Below are positions 5,894 to 12,224 of a stretch of 12,224 nt of DNA, one piece after another (positions within the stretch are counted from its first letter, which is position 1; every line of letters starts with the position of its first letter). Made by a program: the position numbers and the translations under genes. The DNA is from Desulfotomaculum sp. (GTDB lineage: Bacteria; Bacillota; Desulfotomaculia; Desulfotomaculales; Nap2-2B): contig DMDI01000009.1 of the NCBI GenBank assembly GCA_003445555.1, positions 1 to 12,224 on the forward strand, in the 5' to 3' direction. Under the pieces are notes generated by a model. That model did not search any database. It was not told the DNA's origin and worked only from the letters and a program-made list of their open reading frames with translations.

Positions 5894-5922
5894 ATTATAT
5901 AGTATAAGCCAGTTTTAGTCAA
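5894..5922 (-). promoter_or_regulatory. Strong sigma-A promoter of the tRNA cluster
   Basis: Minus strand TTGACT (5922-5917), 17-nt spacer, TATAAT (5899-5894): 5/6 and 6/6 to consensus. Start near 5887 leaves a ~79-nt leader before tRNA-Asn. Its presence means the tRNAs do not depend on read-through from rpoD. Confidence 0.8.
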
Positions 5923-5954
5923 GAAATTCTTTTTATAATCTTTTTTATCCTTAC

Positions 5955-5970
5955 TGCCTGCCGGCAGGCA
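5955..5970. repeat. GC-rich 16-bp palindrome just after rpoD
   Basis: TGCCTGCCGGCAGGCA is a perfect palindrome 5 nt beyond the rpoD stop. As RNA it could form a stem, but in the rpoD direction it is followed by GTAAGGATAAAAAAG and has no U-run, so it may protect the 3' end or be a repeat unit rather than an intrinsic terminator. Confidence 0.5.
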
Positions 5971-5975
5971 GGTGT

Positions 5976-7100
5976 TTACTCAAGATAATCCTTCAATTTT
6001 TTACTGCGGCTGGGGTGTCTTAATTTGCGTAGAGTTTTGGCTTCAATCTGCCGGATTCGCTCCCGGGTGACGCCAAATTTTTGGCCTACTTCTTCTAAGG
6101 TACGGGCCCGCCCGTCATCCAAACCAAAACGCAGGCGCAAGACCCTTTTTTCCCGTTCGGTAAGGGTATTTAAGACATCGTCCAGTTGCTCCCGCAAAAG
6201 AGCAAAAGTTGCCTCTTCGGGGGGTGCTTGGGCTTCATGGTCTTCGACAAAATCCCCCAGGTAAGAATCTTCTTCTTCCCCAATTGGTGTTTCTAAAGAT
6301 ATAGGCTCTTGGGCAATCTTCATGATCTCCCTGACCTTCTCTTCCGGTAATTTCATTTCTTTTCCAATTTCCTCTGGAGTTGGTTCACGGCCCAACTGCT
6401 GCAGCAATTGGCGTGATACCCGTACCAGTCTGTTTATTGTTTCCACCATGTGGACCGGAATACGAATTGTTCTGGCCTGATCAGCAATAGCCCTGGTAAT
6501 CGCCTGGCGAATCCACCAGGTAGCGTATGTGCTAAATTTGTATCCTTTACGGTAGTCAAACTTTTCTACGGCCTTAATTAAACCCAGGTTGCCTTCTTGA
6601 ATCAAATCCAGGAAAAGCATCCCGCGGCCGACATATTTTTTGGCAATACTTACCACTAAGCGCAGGTTTGCTTCTACTAAACAACGTTTTGCTTCTTCAT
6701 CACCCTTTTCCATTTTTTTAGCTAGCTCTACTTCCTCTTGCGGGGTTAATAAAGATACCCGGCCTATTTCTTTAAGGTACATTCGTACCGGATCATCTAT
6801 GTTTACCCCTTCCGGCAGAATTACCGCATGATTTTCCTCTGTTTTTTCAGATGAAATTTCTTCTCCGGGGGAGGATTTTTCAATTACCAATTCAGGTGAC
6901 TCTGGAATTACTTCTATTCTCATGTCCGCCAGTTGTTCATAAATATCATCAATCTGCTCTGGCGTAAGGTCAACATCCTGTAGACTATCCATAATCTCGT
7001 TATAGGTAAGTGTGCCTTGCTTTTTTCCTTTTTCAAATAAAGCTTCAATACTATTAATACTATTGCTGTTTATACCGTTGATTTTAGGTTCGTTCTTCAT
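5976..7100 (-). CDS. rpoD: RNA polymerase primary sigma factor RpoD/SigA
   Basis: A 374-residue group 1 sigma factor, the length typical of Gram-positive SigA. Region 1.1 is at about 16-65. Region 1.2 starts near [12 protein letters not shown] (102-113). Region 2 holds [37 protein letters not shown] and the -10-recognising [20 protein letters not shown]. Region 3 follows ([14 protein letters not shown]). Region 4.2 (about 334-374) contains [20 protein letters not shown], the helix-turn-helix for the -35 box. It binds core polymerase and directs housekeeping transcription; the TTGACA/TATAAT promoters in this window are its expected targets. The ATG comes one base after the dnaG stop, with GGGGAGGAAAG inside the dnaG 3' end as ribosome site. 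This is the conserved dnaG-rpoD operon. Confidence 0.98.
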   Translation of the reverse strand: MKNEPKINGINSNSINSIEALFEKGKKQGTLTYNEIMDSLQDVDLTPEQIDDIYEQLADMRIEVIPESPELVIEKSSPGEEISSEKTEENHAVILPEGVNIDDPVRMYLKEIGRVSLLTPQEEVELAKKMEKGDEEAKRCLVEANLRLVVSIAKKYVGRGMLFLDLIQEGNLGLIKAVEKFDYRKGYKFSTYATWWIRQAITRAIADQARTIRIPVHMVETINRLVRVSRQLLQQLGREPTPEEIGKEMKLPEEKVREIMKIAQEPISLETPIGEEEDSYLGDFVEDHEAQAPPEEATFALLREQLDDVLNTLTEREKRVLRLRFGLDDGRARTLEEVGQKFGVTRERIRQIEAKTLRKLRHPSRSKKLKDYLE

Positions 7101-7101
7101 C

Positions 7102-8934
7102 CTACTTTCCTCCCCTTGTTAGGGACTTCAATTTTTTATCGGGTTTACCATCCTTAAAAATTTGTTTCAAGGCGGCCAGCATAAGAGCTACTTTTTCTTT
7201 GTCCCCGGTTTTTTCTGCCTCAGCCAGTTCTTGTAGAAGATGTGTTTGTTGTTCCTGAAGGTTAATTTCTTTAATAGCCTTAATCAGAGCAGTTATTCTT
7301 AATTCCGGTTTATCTATAGCTATTCTTTCCATCAACAAACGGTTTAAAACCCTCTGGGCTTCTTCGTCTAACTGATACAACCAACTTACCGGGTTGGGGT
7401 GAGTGCCTTTTATATACGTTTGCTTTAAACAGCGGTATATTTTTTCAAAATTCGTTTCCTTAAAAGTGTATTCATTCAATTCTTCCTGGACTATAGCTAA
7501 AAACGATGGTTCAACTAGCAATAACTGAAGAAGCTCAAATTCCGCTCTAGTTTGGCGATTTACAGGTAATATTAAGTTTATATGGGGATTTATGTTTCTA
7601 TTATAACTATTATTAACATTTTTATCCGAATCTGGTCTTATTTTTCGTGGTTGGGTTTTAAATTGTTTTATTTCGCTTTTAATTACCTCCTGACTTAAAT
7701 TTAGGTACGTAGCTACTTTTCTTATGCCCTCTTCCAGTTCCACCGCATCCTTATAACTGGCCAAATTGGGCAATACCTGCTGTAGAATAACCTTGGTGGT
7801 GTCTTTTTTTTGCTTGGCCTTAATTAACTTATACTCTAGTAAAGGCAGGGCGCCCGCAACCAGTTCCTTGAAGGCATTTATTCCCCGAGACCGGATGTAT
7901 TCGTCAGGGTCTTTGCCTTCAGGAATGGTAGCCACCCGCACCAGGCAGCCGGAAGCATGTAAAATATCCACCCCTCTTAAAGCGGCGACTTCACCGGCCA
8001 GGTCAGCGTCATAAGCGATTACTGCTTCCCTGGTGTAGCGGGTTAATAAGCGAGCCTGTTCCCCGGTTAAGCTGGTACCTAAAGTAGCTACCGTATTAAC
8101 TAAACCAAATTGATGGGCGGTAATTGCATCCAAATATCCTTCTACAATAAGGGCAAACCCCTGTTCCTTAATGGATGACCGGGCAAGGTTTAAACCATAT
8201 AAAATATTTCTTTTGTTAAAAATAATACTTTCTGGCGTATTCAGGTATTTGGGCCGGCTGTCATCCAGCACCCGTCCCCCAAAGCCAACTACCCGCCCTA
8301 GAAAGTCATGGATTGGAAAAATAAGACGGTTGCGAAAACGGTCATAAACCTTGCCCTGTTCACTGCTGATGACTAGTCCCGCGTTTATAACTTCCCCAGT
8401 TAAACAATTTTGTTGTTTCAAATAGTCTAAAAGATTAGCCCAACCGGCTGGAGCGTAACCTAATTGAAAATTTCTCAGGGCAGCCGCAGATAAACCTCTT
8501 TTTGCCAGATAATCCCTGGTTGGCTGGGCTTCCGGTCGTTCGGTAAGGAAATAATGATAAAAATTTTTCGCCAGCTCAATAATATTCCAGAGCCGTTCTT
8601 TTTTTCGGGTTTGCTCTTCATTCCCCGGGTAAGCCGGAACCGGAATTCTAACCCCTGCCTGGGTCGCCAGGTTTTGCACTGCTTCCGGAAAAGTAAGATT
8701 TTCGGCCAACATCAAAAACTTATATATATCTCCCCCGGTACCACACCCAAAACAGTAAAAGACTTGCTTTTCCTGGCTTACCGTAAAAGAAGGCTTTTTT
8801 TCCTGGTGAAAAGGACATAAGCCTGTATAATTATGACCCTTTTTCTCCAGGGAAACATACTTGCCAATTAAATTGACAATATCTGTTTGCTGTCTGATTG
8901 TCTCCAGTATTTCTGTTGAAATTTTGCCTTCCAT
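7102..8934 (-). CDS. dnaG: DNA primase DnaG
   Basis: Makes RNA primers for replication. From ATG 8934 (preferred: MEGKIS is the usual N terminus and GGTGAT lies just upstream; a GTG at 8943 is also in frame) the protein has 610 residues. It carries the CHC2 zinc finger CPFH...YCFGC near residues 40-64, the primase core including [20 protein letters not shown] and [10 protein letters not shown], and the TOPRIM catalytic motifs VEGYLD and YDADLAG. A polar linker leads to a C-terminal helical domain (about 430-600) that contacts the replicative helicase. The usual DGDxAG appears as DADLAG, a conservative variant. The gene is immediately upstream of rpoD. I see no convincing promoter in the 150 bp before it. 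Confidence 0.97.
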   Translation of the reverse strand: MEGKISTEILETIRQQTDIVNLIGKYVSLEKKGHNYTGLCPFHQEKKPSFTVSQEKQVFYCFGCGTGGDIYKFLMLAENLTFPEAVQNLATQAGVRIPVPAYPGNEEQTRKKERLWNIIELAKNFYHYFLTERPEAQPTRDYLAKRGLSAAALRNFQLGYAPAGWANLLDYLKQQNCLTGEVINAGLVISSEQGKVYDRFRNRLIFPIHDFLGRVVGFGGRVLDDSRPKYLNTPESIIFNKRNILYGLNLARSSIKEQGFALIVEGYLDAITAHQFGLVNTVATLGTSLTGEQARLLTRYTREAVIAYDADLAGEVAALRGVDILHASGCLVRVATIPEGKDPDEYIRSRGINAFKELVAGALPLLEYKLIKAKQKKDTTKVILQQVLPNLASYKDAVELEEGIRKVATYLNLSQEVIKSEIKQFKTQPRKIRPDSDKNVNNSYNRNINPHINLILPVNRQTRAEFELLQLLLVEPSFLAIVQEELNEYTFKETNFEKIYRCLKQTYIKGTHPNPVSWLYQLDEEAQRVLNRLLMERIAIDKPELRITALIKAIKEINLQEQQTHLLQELAEAEKTGDKEKVALMLAALKQIFKDGKPDKKLKSLTRGGK

Positions 8935-9096
8935 CCGTATCACCGGCCAATATACGACCTTCCGCTTTCAGCGTTATTGCGATTCTGACGGCTATTTGCT
9001 GACAGCATTTCGCATTATTTTTAATTACCTTTATTAAATATTCGTTACCAAACTTTTTTTTCCTGCTGTCTTTTAGGAATTTCTTTTATTCTGGAA

Positions 9097-9134
9097 TAAA
9101 AAATCCCTGGTTTTAAGATTTATGTGACCAGGGA
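9097..9134 (-). terminator. Intrinsic terminator of the flavoprotein gene
   Basis: On the minus strand TCCCTGGT (9134-9127) and ACCAGGGA (9111-9104) form an 8-bp stem around a 15-nt loop, followed at once by TTTTTTATT. It lies 36 nt after the stop at 9171 and insulates dnaG from this gene. A perfect inverted repeat TTTTATTC-TG-GAATAAAA (9084-9101) overlaps the U-run. Confidence 0.8.
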
Positions 9135-9170
9135 GGAAGTTGTAACTTATGACGCCGTTTTGTACGTTTT

Positions 9171-9791
9171 TTAGCTTTTGAATTCGCCTCTCGTTTTTGC
9201 CCGCAGCTCCTTTGTTGCGTCAGCTACCTCCACCATTCTTTTGGCTAAAAACAAAACTCTTTTTAATTCTTCGGCTTCGGCCTCAAGAGGAGCCTGGGCA
9301 CACACCCCCTGGTGTCCCGCATCCCCGTTTACGTAACCATCGCCAACAATGATCATTCCCTGGCATAGCATCATGTCGTGCAGCGCCCGCAGCGTGGTTT
9401 CCTGACCTCCAAAACGGGCGTTCCCTATTGATAGGGCGCCGCCCACTACGTTTAGCAAAGCTTTATCGTAGCGTAGGCGCCGGGTTTTATCCCAGAAAGC
9501 TTTTAACGGCGCAGAAACAGTGCTAAAATAAACAGGACTGCCTACCATTATACCATCGGCCTTACGCATTAAATTAAGAAATTCCTCTAATTGGGTTCCT
9601 TCGTAACATTTTCCCGAACAAGGACTGGTGCACGCTACGCAATAAGGCACTTTTAATCTTGCCATAACATCTGAAACTTGCAAAAAAACGTACTTTACAA
9701 CCGCAGATTCAATTGCCTCCCGGGCTGTCTGTAATAAGCGGGCGGTAAAACCATCAGAACGCGGACTTCCGTTAATGGCCAGGATTAACAT
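9171..9791 (-). CDS. Flavodoxin-fold NAD(P)H:FMN reductase / iron-sulfur flavoprotein-like
   Basis: A 206-residue flavodoxin-like protein. INGSPRSDGFTARLL (6-20) is the FMN phosphate loop; GIMVGSPVYFSTVSAPLKAF is the second FMN-contact region of the NADPH-dependent FMN reductase/Isf family. PYCVACTSPCSGKC (49-62) has four cysteines spaced C-x2-C-x3-C-x3-C, close to the compact cluster-binding motif of archaeal-type iron-sulfur flavoproteins (C-x2-C-x2-C-x4-7-C), so a 4Fe-4S cluster is plausible but not proved. Isf-like proteins handle electron transfer or oxygen and radical detoxification in anaerobes. The ATG at 9791 follows AGGTGA by 4 nt. The gene has its own promoter and terminator, hence a single-gene unit. 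Substrate unknown. Confidence 0.82.
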   Translation of the reverse strand: MLILAINGSPRSDGFTARLLQTAREAIESAVVKYVFLQVSDVMARLKVPYCVACTSPCSGKCYEGTQLEEFLNLMRKADGIMVGSPVYFSTVSAPLKAFWDKTRRLRYDKALLNVVGGALSIGNARFGGQETTLRALHDMMLCQGMIIVGDGYVNGDAGHQGVCAQAPLEAEAEELKRVLFLAKRMVEVADATKELRAKTRGEFKS

Positions 9792-9844
9792 AGTTCACCT
9801 CGCCGATATGCTCATACTTTTTAATTCCAATATTACTATAATAT

Positions 9845-9873
9845 ATTATAATTTAAAAATTGCCACCAATCAA
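9845..9873 (-). promoter_or_regulatory. Sigma-A promoter of the flavoprotein gene
   Basis: Minus strand TTGATT (9873-9868), 17-nt spacer, TATAAT (9850-9845). Start near 9838 gives a leader of about 47 nt to the ATG at 9791. Confidence 0.75.
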
Positions 9874-9895
9874 GGGGGCAACCCAAAACTTTGTG

Positions 9896-9958
9896 ATTGT
9901 TCTGTGATAAGGTCACCCTAAAATATTTCTGAGAAAGAAAATGTCACCTAACAATCCA
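9896..9958 (-). mobile_element. Possible insertion-sequence end remnant
   Basis: On the minus strand two related units follow each other, TTAGGTGACATTTTC and TTAGGGTGACCTTATC, then TGTGAT-type motifs. Multiple short repeats of an AGGTGACATTTTC kind resemble the ends of some IS21-type elements as I remember them. No transposase gene and no matching opposite end are visible, so this is at most a scar. Confidence 0.3.
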
Positions 9959-10142
9959 ATATTTAACAATTTCCTTTGCAAAAGGGCTCCCCTATCCCTT
10001 GGGTCGTCTGTTGGCTTTTAAAAGCGGCTCTTCCATCCCCCACTGATCAAACTGTTATACATATCCACTTTATAAAGCTTTTCCAACACATAAACAATCT
10101 CCGCTATAACTTCATGCGGAACTGTCCCCTTACACATACACA
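9959..10142. other. Intergenic stretch without a clear gene
   Basis: No convincing gene. A minus-strand frame (about 10130-10018) reading HEVIAEIVYVLEKLYKVDMY has a protein-like composition and stops after WKSRF; one base fewer in a run of five C at 10036-10040 would extend it to about 9970. It may be a decayed coding fragment of an element. A 98-residue plus-strand frame here has no protein-like character. Confidence 0.35.
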
Positions 10143-10236
10143 TACAACACAAAAGTACAACACAAAAGTACAACACAAAAGATCTGTCCCCTTGTGTCCC
10201 ACATCAAAGAACTGTCCCCTTGTGTCCTTGTGTCCC
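10120..10236. repeat. CTGTCCCCTTGTGTCC repeat cluster
   Basis: ACTGTCCCCTT at 10121-10131, CTGTCCCCTTGTGTCC at 10184-10199 and again at 10212-10227, followed by an extra TTGTGTCCC. This GGGGACAG-type motif resembles short dispersed sequences often found near IS200-like/RAYT transposases, from memory; no such gene is in the window. The 13-bp tandem repeat is embedded here. Confidence 0.7.
10143..10181 (+). repeat. Three tandem copies of a 13-bp unit
   Basis: TACAACACAAAAG repeated three times without a mismatch (10143-10155, 10156-10168, 10169-10181). A simple variable-number repeat between copies of the CTGTCCCC motif. Confidence 0.95.
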
Positions 10237-10280
10237 ACCGAGAAGATAGCAAATTTGAACGCCGAGTGGTAAAATAAAAT

Positions 10281-10397
10281 GTGGGTAAAATTTTTGCTGC
10301 CAGACTGCCGGCAAGAAAAGAATGGGTTAAGTCCTTTAGGAAAGGAAAGATGGTCAAAGATATTATTCAGGATATGAAAAGGGAAGACTATGTGTGA
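10281..10397 (+). CDS. Possible 38-residue ORF of unknown function upstream of the toxin-antitoxin pair
   Basis: GTG 10281 opens a frame with a lysine/arginine-rich product containing ARLPARKEWVKSFRKGKMVK and ending QDMKREDYV at TGA 10395. No ribosome site is evident and no family is recognised. It could be the tail of a decayed gene, since the composition looks protein-like and it is on the strand of the next two genes. Confidence 0.25.
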   Translation: MGKIFAARLPARKEWVKSFRKGKMVKDIIQDMKREDYV

Positions 10398-10447
10398 GCT
10401 ATTCATAAGATTATATTCATAGATTAAAGAGAAGGAGGTATCAGACC

Positions 10448-10690
10448 TTGAGCGTACCTAAAGACGAACTGCACCGATTGGTAGATGCTCTGCCGGAAAA
10501 AGAAGCTCCTGCAGCTAAGAGGTTTTTGGAATTTGTACTGAGCAAGGCCGAAGCTGAAGATGAGACCTGGCTGGAAGCTGATTTAGGTGAACTACCTTCG
10601 TATGAGTGGGGAACAGAGGGGCTACCAAAGGGGAAATCTGTACGATATAGACCTGGCGTGGGTATGATAGTTGAAGGAGGCAAGCGGTAG
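10448..10690 (+). CDS. Probable antitoxin of a MazF/PemK-type pair
   Basis: An 80-residue acidic protein beginning SVPKDELHRLVDALPEKEAP and AAKRFLEFVLSKAEAEDE, a helical N terminus like that of DUF2281-type or MazE-like antitoxins, then a tail with LPKGKSVRYRPGVGM that could wrap a toxin. The TTG start at 10448 has a full AAGGAGGT about 8 nt before it. Its stop overlaps the GTG of the next gene by one base (TAGTG), giving antitoxin-toxin coupling. Exact family not certain; function rests on the MazF-like neighbour. Confidence 0.7.
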   Translation: MSVPKDELHRLVDALPEKEAPAAKRFLEFVLSKAEAEDETWLEADLGELPSYEWGTEGLPKGKSVRYRPGVGMIVEGGKR

Positions 10691-10860
10691 TGGCTGGTGA
10701 AGCAATAACGCCAGGGGATATCCTCCTGATAGCACTCCCTTCACATGACCCAAGCGGACATGAGCAGGAAGGAGTCAGGCCTGCTATTGCGGTAGGTGTA
10801 CCCCAAGGCCATGTGCGTTATCCCGTGGTAATTGTCGTGCCCCTGACAACTTATTTCTAA
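10690..10860 (+). pseudogene. MazF/PemK-type toxin, C-terminally truncated
   Basis: GTG 10690 after GAAGGAGG starts ITPGDILLIALP (first strand of the MazF/PemK SH3-like barrel), then EQEGVRPAIAVGV (the RP-x-(L/I)-V stretch with the conserved arginine) and YPVVIVVPLTT, ending at a stop after YF: 56 residues. Complete MazF-like RNases have about 110-120, and the family normally goes on after PLTT into the second half of the barrel. That half, including later substrate-binding and dimer residues, is absent, so the toxin should be inactive. Sequence after the stop is AT-rich and unlike MazF. Confidence 0.75.
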
Positions 10861-11093
10861 ATCCTGCTAAAATTTATAAAAAAGTTTATCTTAAATTACC
10901 AAACCTTAATCACTACGCAGTAAAAAGAAAAACTCAGGAGAAGCTACCCGGTAAGGAAATTCAGTGGCTTCCTTTTTAGCTTCTTCACTCATTGTACCCA
11001 CCAGCCTTTCGCTCCCACTTTCGCGCTCATTTTACCACGCCTTACGGCTGTTCGGCAAGACAAACGGCCGAATAAAATCTTATTCTATTTAAA
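10861..11093. other. Intergenic stretch after truncated toxin
   Basis: No firm gene. A plus-strand frame in phase with FLNPAKIYKKVYLKLPNLNH runs to a TAG at about 10977. On the minus strand a frame about 11030-10908 reads SERLVGTMSEEAKKEA and FPYRVASPEFFFLLRSD. Both have protein-like composition but no recognised family. CGGCTGTT/AACGGCCG (11045-11070) can form an 8-bp stem without a U-run. Confidence 0.35.
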
Positions 11094-11122
11094 TTGAAAA
11101 AGTAAGGGATTTACTTTATACT
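11094..11122 (+). promoter_or_regulatory. Sigma-A promoter of the secreted MBL-dockerin gene
   Basis: TTGAAA (11094-11099), 17-nt spacer, TATACT (11117-11122): 5/6 matches in each box. Start near 11129 gives a leader of about 88 nt; no riboswitch or terminator-like hairpin is evident in it. Confidence 0.7.
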
Positions 11123-11216
11123 TCTAAAGAAAAGTTTATTTTAAACCACAATATCTTTTTTAAAGGCAGGTATTTTTAAAATAATCTTTAACCACTCAAA
11201 GGAGGTAGCCCAATAA

Positions 11217-12212
11217 ATGAAAAGTAAATTATTTTTCGTATTTTTACTGAGCCTGGCGTTAATTGTTTTGCCTAGGACAACTCTGGCAAATACTGTTTAT
11301 AGTCAGGGCCAGATAAAAGTTCACTTTATTTCTGTAGGCCATGGAGATAGTATTTACGTTTCCCTTCCCGAAAATAACGATATCCTGATTGATGGGGGCA
11401 ATAAATCTTTTGGTCCGGCGGTGGTTGATTATTTAAATAAACAAGCAGTTGACGATATAGAAATTCTTTTAGCCACCCATCCCCATAATGACCACATTGG
11501 GGGTCTAGAAAACGTACTCAGTAATTTTACCGTAGAAAAAGTAGTGGATAACGGCAACGCTGTAAATACAGAAGTATACAGAAGTTATCAAAATGCTGTT
11601 TTAGCCGAGGGTTGTGTTTACGAAAAGGCATCAAACCAAATCTGGAGTTTTGGTCCATTTATTTTCAAGCTATGGGGTCCTAAGCAAGAATACAATAACG
11701 AAAACAATAAATCGGTGGTGGCTTTGTTGAACTGGGGAAAGGTTAAATTCCTTTTTCCTGGTGATGCGGAAAAAGAAAGAGAAGCTGAAATGCTAAATGA
11801 ACCCATTGCCGCAAAAACTTTAAAGGTAGGCCATCACGGAAGTATTACTTCCACTTCTCCACAATTCTTGCTGGCAGTTTCCCCAAAGGTAGCCGTTATT
11901 TCCACGGCGGTCAATGATGTGCCTCAGGAAACCCTGGCTAAATTAGCGGCAGCGAAGGTAAAGATGTACCGTACTGATCTTGACGGTACGGTAGTTATTA
12001 CCACCGATGGAAAAACATTTATTGTGAATACAGAGAAGGGTAAGTTTGGTGATATGAATGCCGATGGCAACGTAAACATTCTCGACCTTCTTTGGATGGC
12101 CGCCAGGATAGGCCCGACTACCAACCTTGATTCCCAGTGGGCCGACATTAATAATGATGACCGGGTAAATATCCTTGATTTGTTAACAGTTGCCCAAAAC
12201 ATTGGCGCCTGA
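11217..12212 (+). CDS. Secreted ComEC/Rec2-type metallo-beta-lactamase-fold protein with C-terminal dockerin
   Basis: A 331-residue exported protein. Residues 1-24 are a signal peptide (MKSK, hydrophobic core, TTLA cut site). The MBL domain follows: HFISVGHGDSIYVSLP (36-51), LIDGG (57-61), the metal motif THPHNDHIGG with His88, His90, Asp92, His93, PGDA (181-184) and GHHGS (205-209). This arrangement is that of the extracellular MBL domain of ComEC-like proteins, a likely nuclease or phosphodiesterase. Residues 278-331 are a type I dockerin: two calcium-loop/helix repeats, DMNADGNVNILDLLWMA and DINNDDRVNILDLLTVAQ. Dockerins bind cohesins on scaffold or cell-surface proteins. AAAGGAGG lies about 11 nt before the ATG, behind a good promoter. 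No cohesin gene is in the window. Substrate is inferred only. Confidence 0.9.
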   Translation: MKSKLFFVFLLSLALIVLPRTTLANTVYSQGQIKVHFISVGHGDSIYVSLPENNDILIDGGNKSFGPAVVDYLNKQAVDDIEILLATHPHNDHIGGLENVLSNFTVEKVVDNGNAVNTEVYRSYQNAVLAEGCVYEKASNQIWSFGPFIFKLWGPKQEYNNENNKSVVALLNWGKVKFLFPGDAEKEREAEMLNEPIAAKTLKVGHHGSITSTSPQFLLAVSPKVAVISTAVNDVPQETLAKLAAAKVKMYRTDLDGTVVITTDGKTFIVNTEKGKFGDMNADGNVNILDLLWMAARIGPTTNLDSQWADINNDDRVNILDLLTVAQNIGA

Positions 12213-12224
12213 TTACAGCCAGAT

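Noticed and set aside
5955..5970. Intrinsic terminator after rpoD
   Set aside because: The palindrome is not followed by a U-run in either direction.
8944..9083. Promoter for dnaG
   Set aside because: Several AT-rich hexamers occur but none gives a -35/-10 pair with proper spacing that stands above chance.
9976..10406. 98-100 residue open frames on both strands
   Set aside because: They cross tandem and dispersed repeats, lack ribosome sites and have low-complexity composition.
11045..11070. Terminator hairpin before the MBL-dockerin gene
   Set aside because: An 8-bp stem with a G-T pair exists but no U-run follows on either strand.

Overview
The window looks like chromosome from a low- to mid-GC Gram-positive anaerobe of the Clostridia/Peptococcaceae type. 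Evidence for this is the dnaG-rpoD (sigA) pair with clostridial-style proteins, strong AGGAGG ribosome binding sites, clear TTGACA/TATAAT promoters, tRNA genes with encoded CCA, and a secreted dockerin protein. The species cannot be fixed from the sequence alone.

Layout. At 2-~380 is the 3' end of a phytoene-desaturase-like FAD oxidoreductase (+), running into a breakpoint. From ~392 to 3252 (-) lies a type I restriction-modification operon (hsdR, hsdS, a HEPN-MNT toxin-antitoxin pair, hsdM). It keeps a near-consensus promoter, but almost every gene has been cut by an internal or terminal deletion; only the small MNT nucleotidyltransferase is whole. Divergent from it (3399-4528, +) are an AbiEii-type nucleotidyltransferase toxin gene and a small partner gene. 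At 4538-5660 a ~100-bp hairpin repeat occurs twice, a 48-nt 3' copy of tRNA-Val sits at 4631-4678, and a hicBA toxin-antitoxin operon lies between that copy and the intact tRNA-Val, as if an integrated segment were bounded by tRNA attachment sites. The tRNA cluster Asn, Met/Ile2(CAT), Val (-) has its own strong promoter and follows rpoD. rpoD and dnaG (5976-8934, -) form the conserved housekeeping core. Upstream is a flavodoxin-like iron-sulfur flavoprotein gene with its own promoter and terminator (9097-9873, -). From ~9890 to 11090 is an accessory patch: IS-end-like sequence, a 13-bp tandem repeat, CTGTCCCC-type repeats, and a MazEF/PemK-like pair whose toxin is truncated. At 11094-12212 (+) is a promoter and a gene for a secreted metallo-beta-lactamase-fold protein ending in a dockerin domain.

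How it hangs together: a stable core (dnaG-rpoD-tRNAs) is flanked by a defence/toxin-antitoxin island that appears to be decaying. At two loci the toxin (HEPN, MazF) is broken while the antitoxin partner (MNT, MazE-like) is intact, which is the order of loss expected for addictive modules. The R-M operon has four internal joints plus a terminal breakpoint; several joints fall on short sequences that could be microhomologies. The most unusual items are the multiply deleted R-M operon, the tRNA-Val-bounded hicBA segment with three TTGTCGTAA repeats upstream, and the dockerin-tagged secreted MBL protein.
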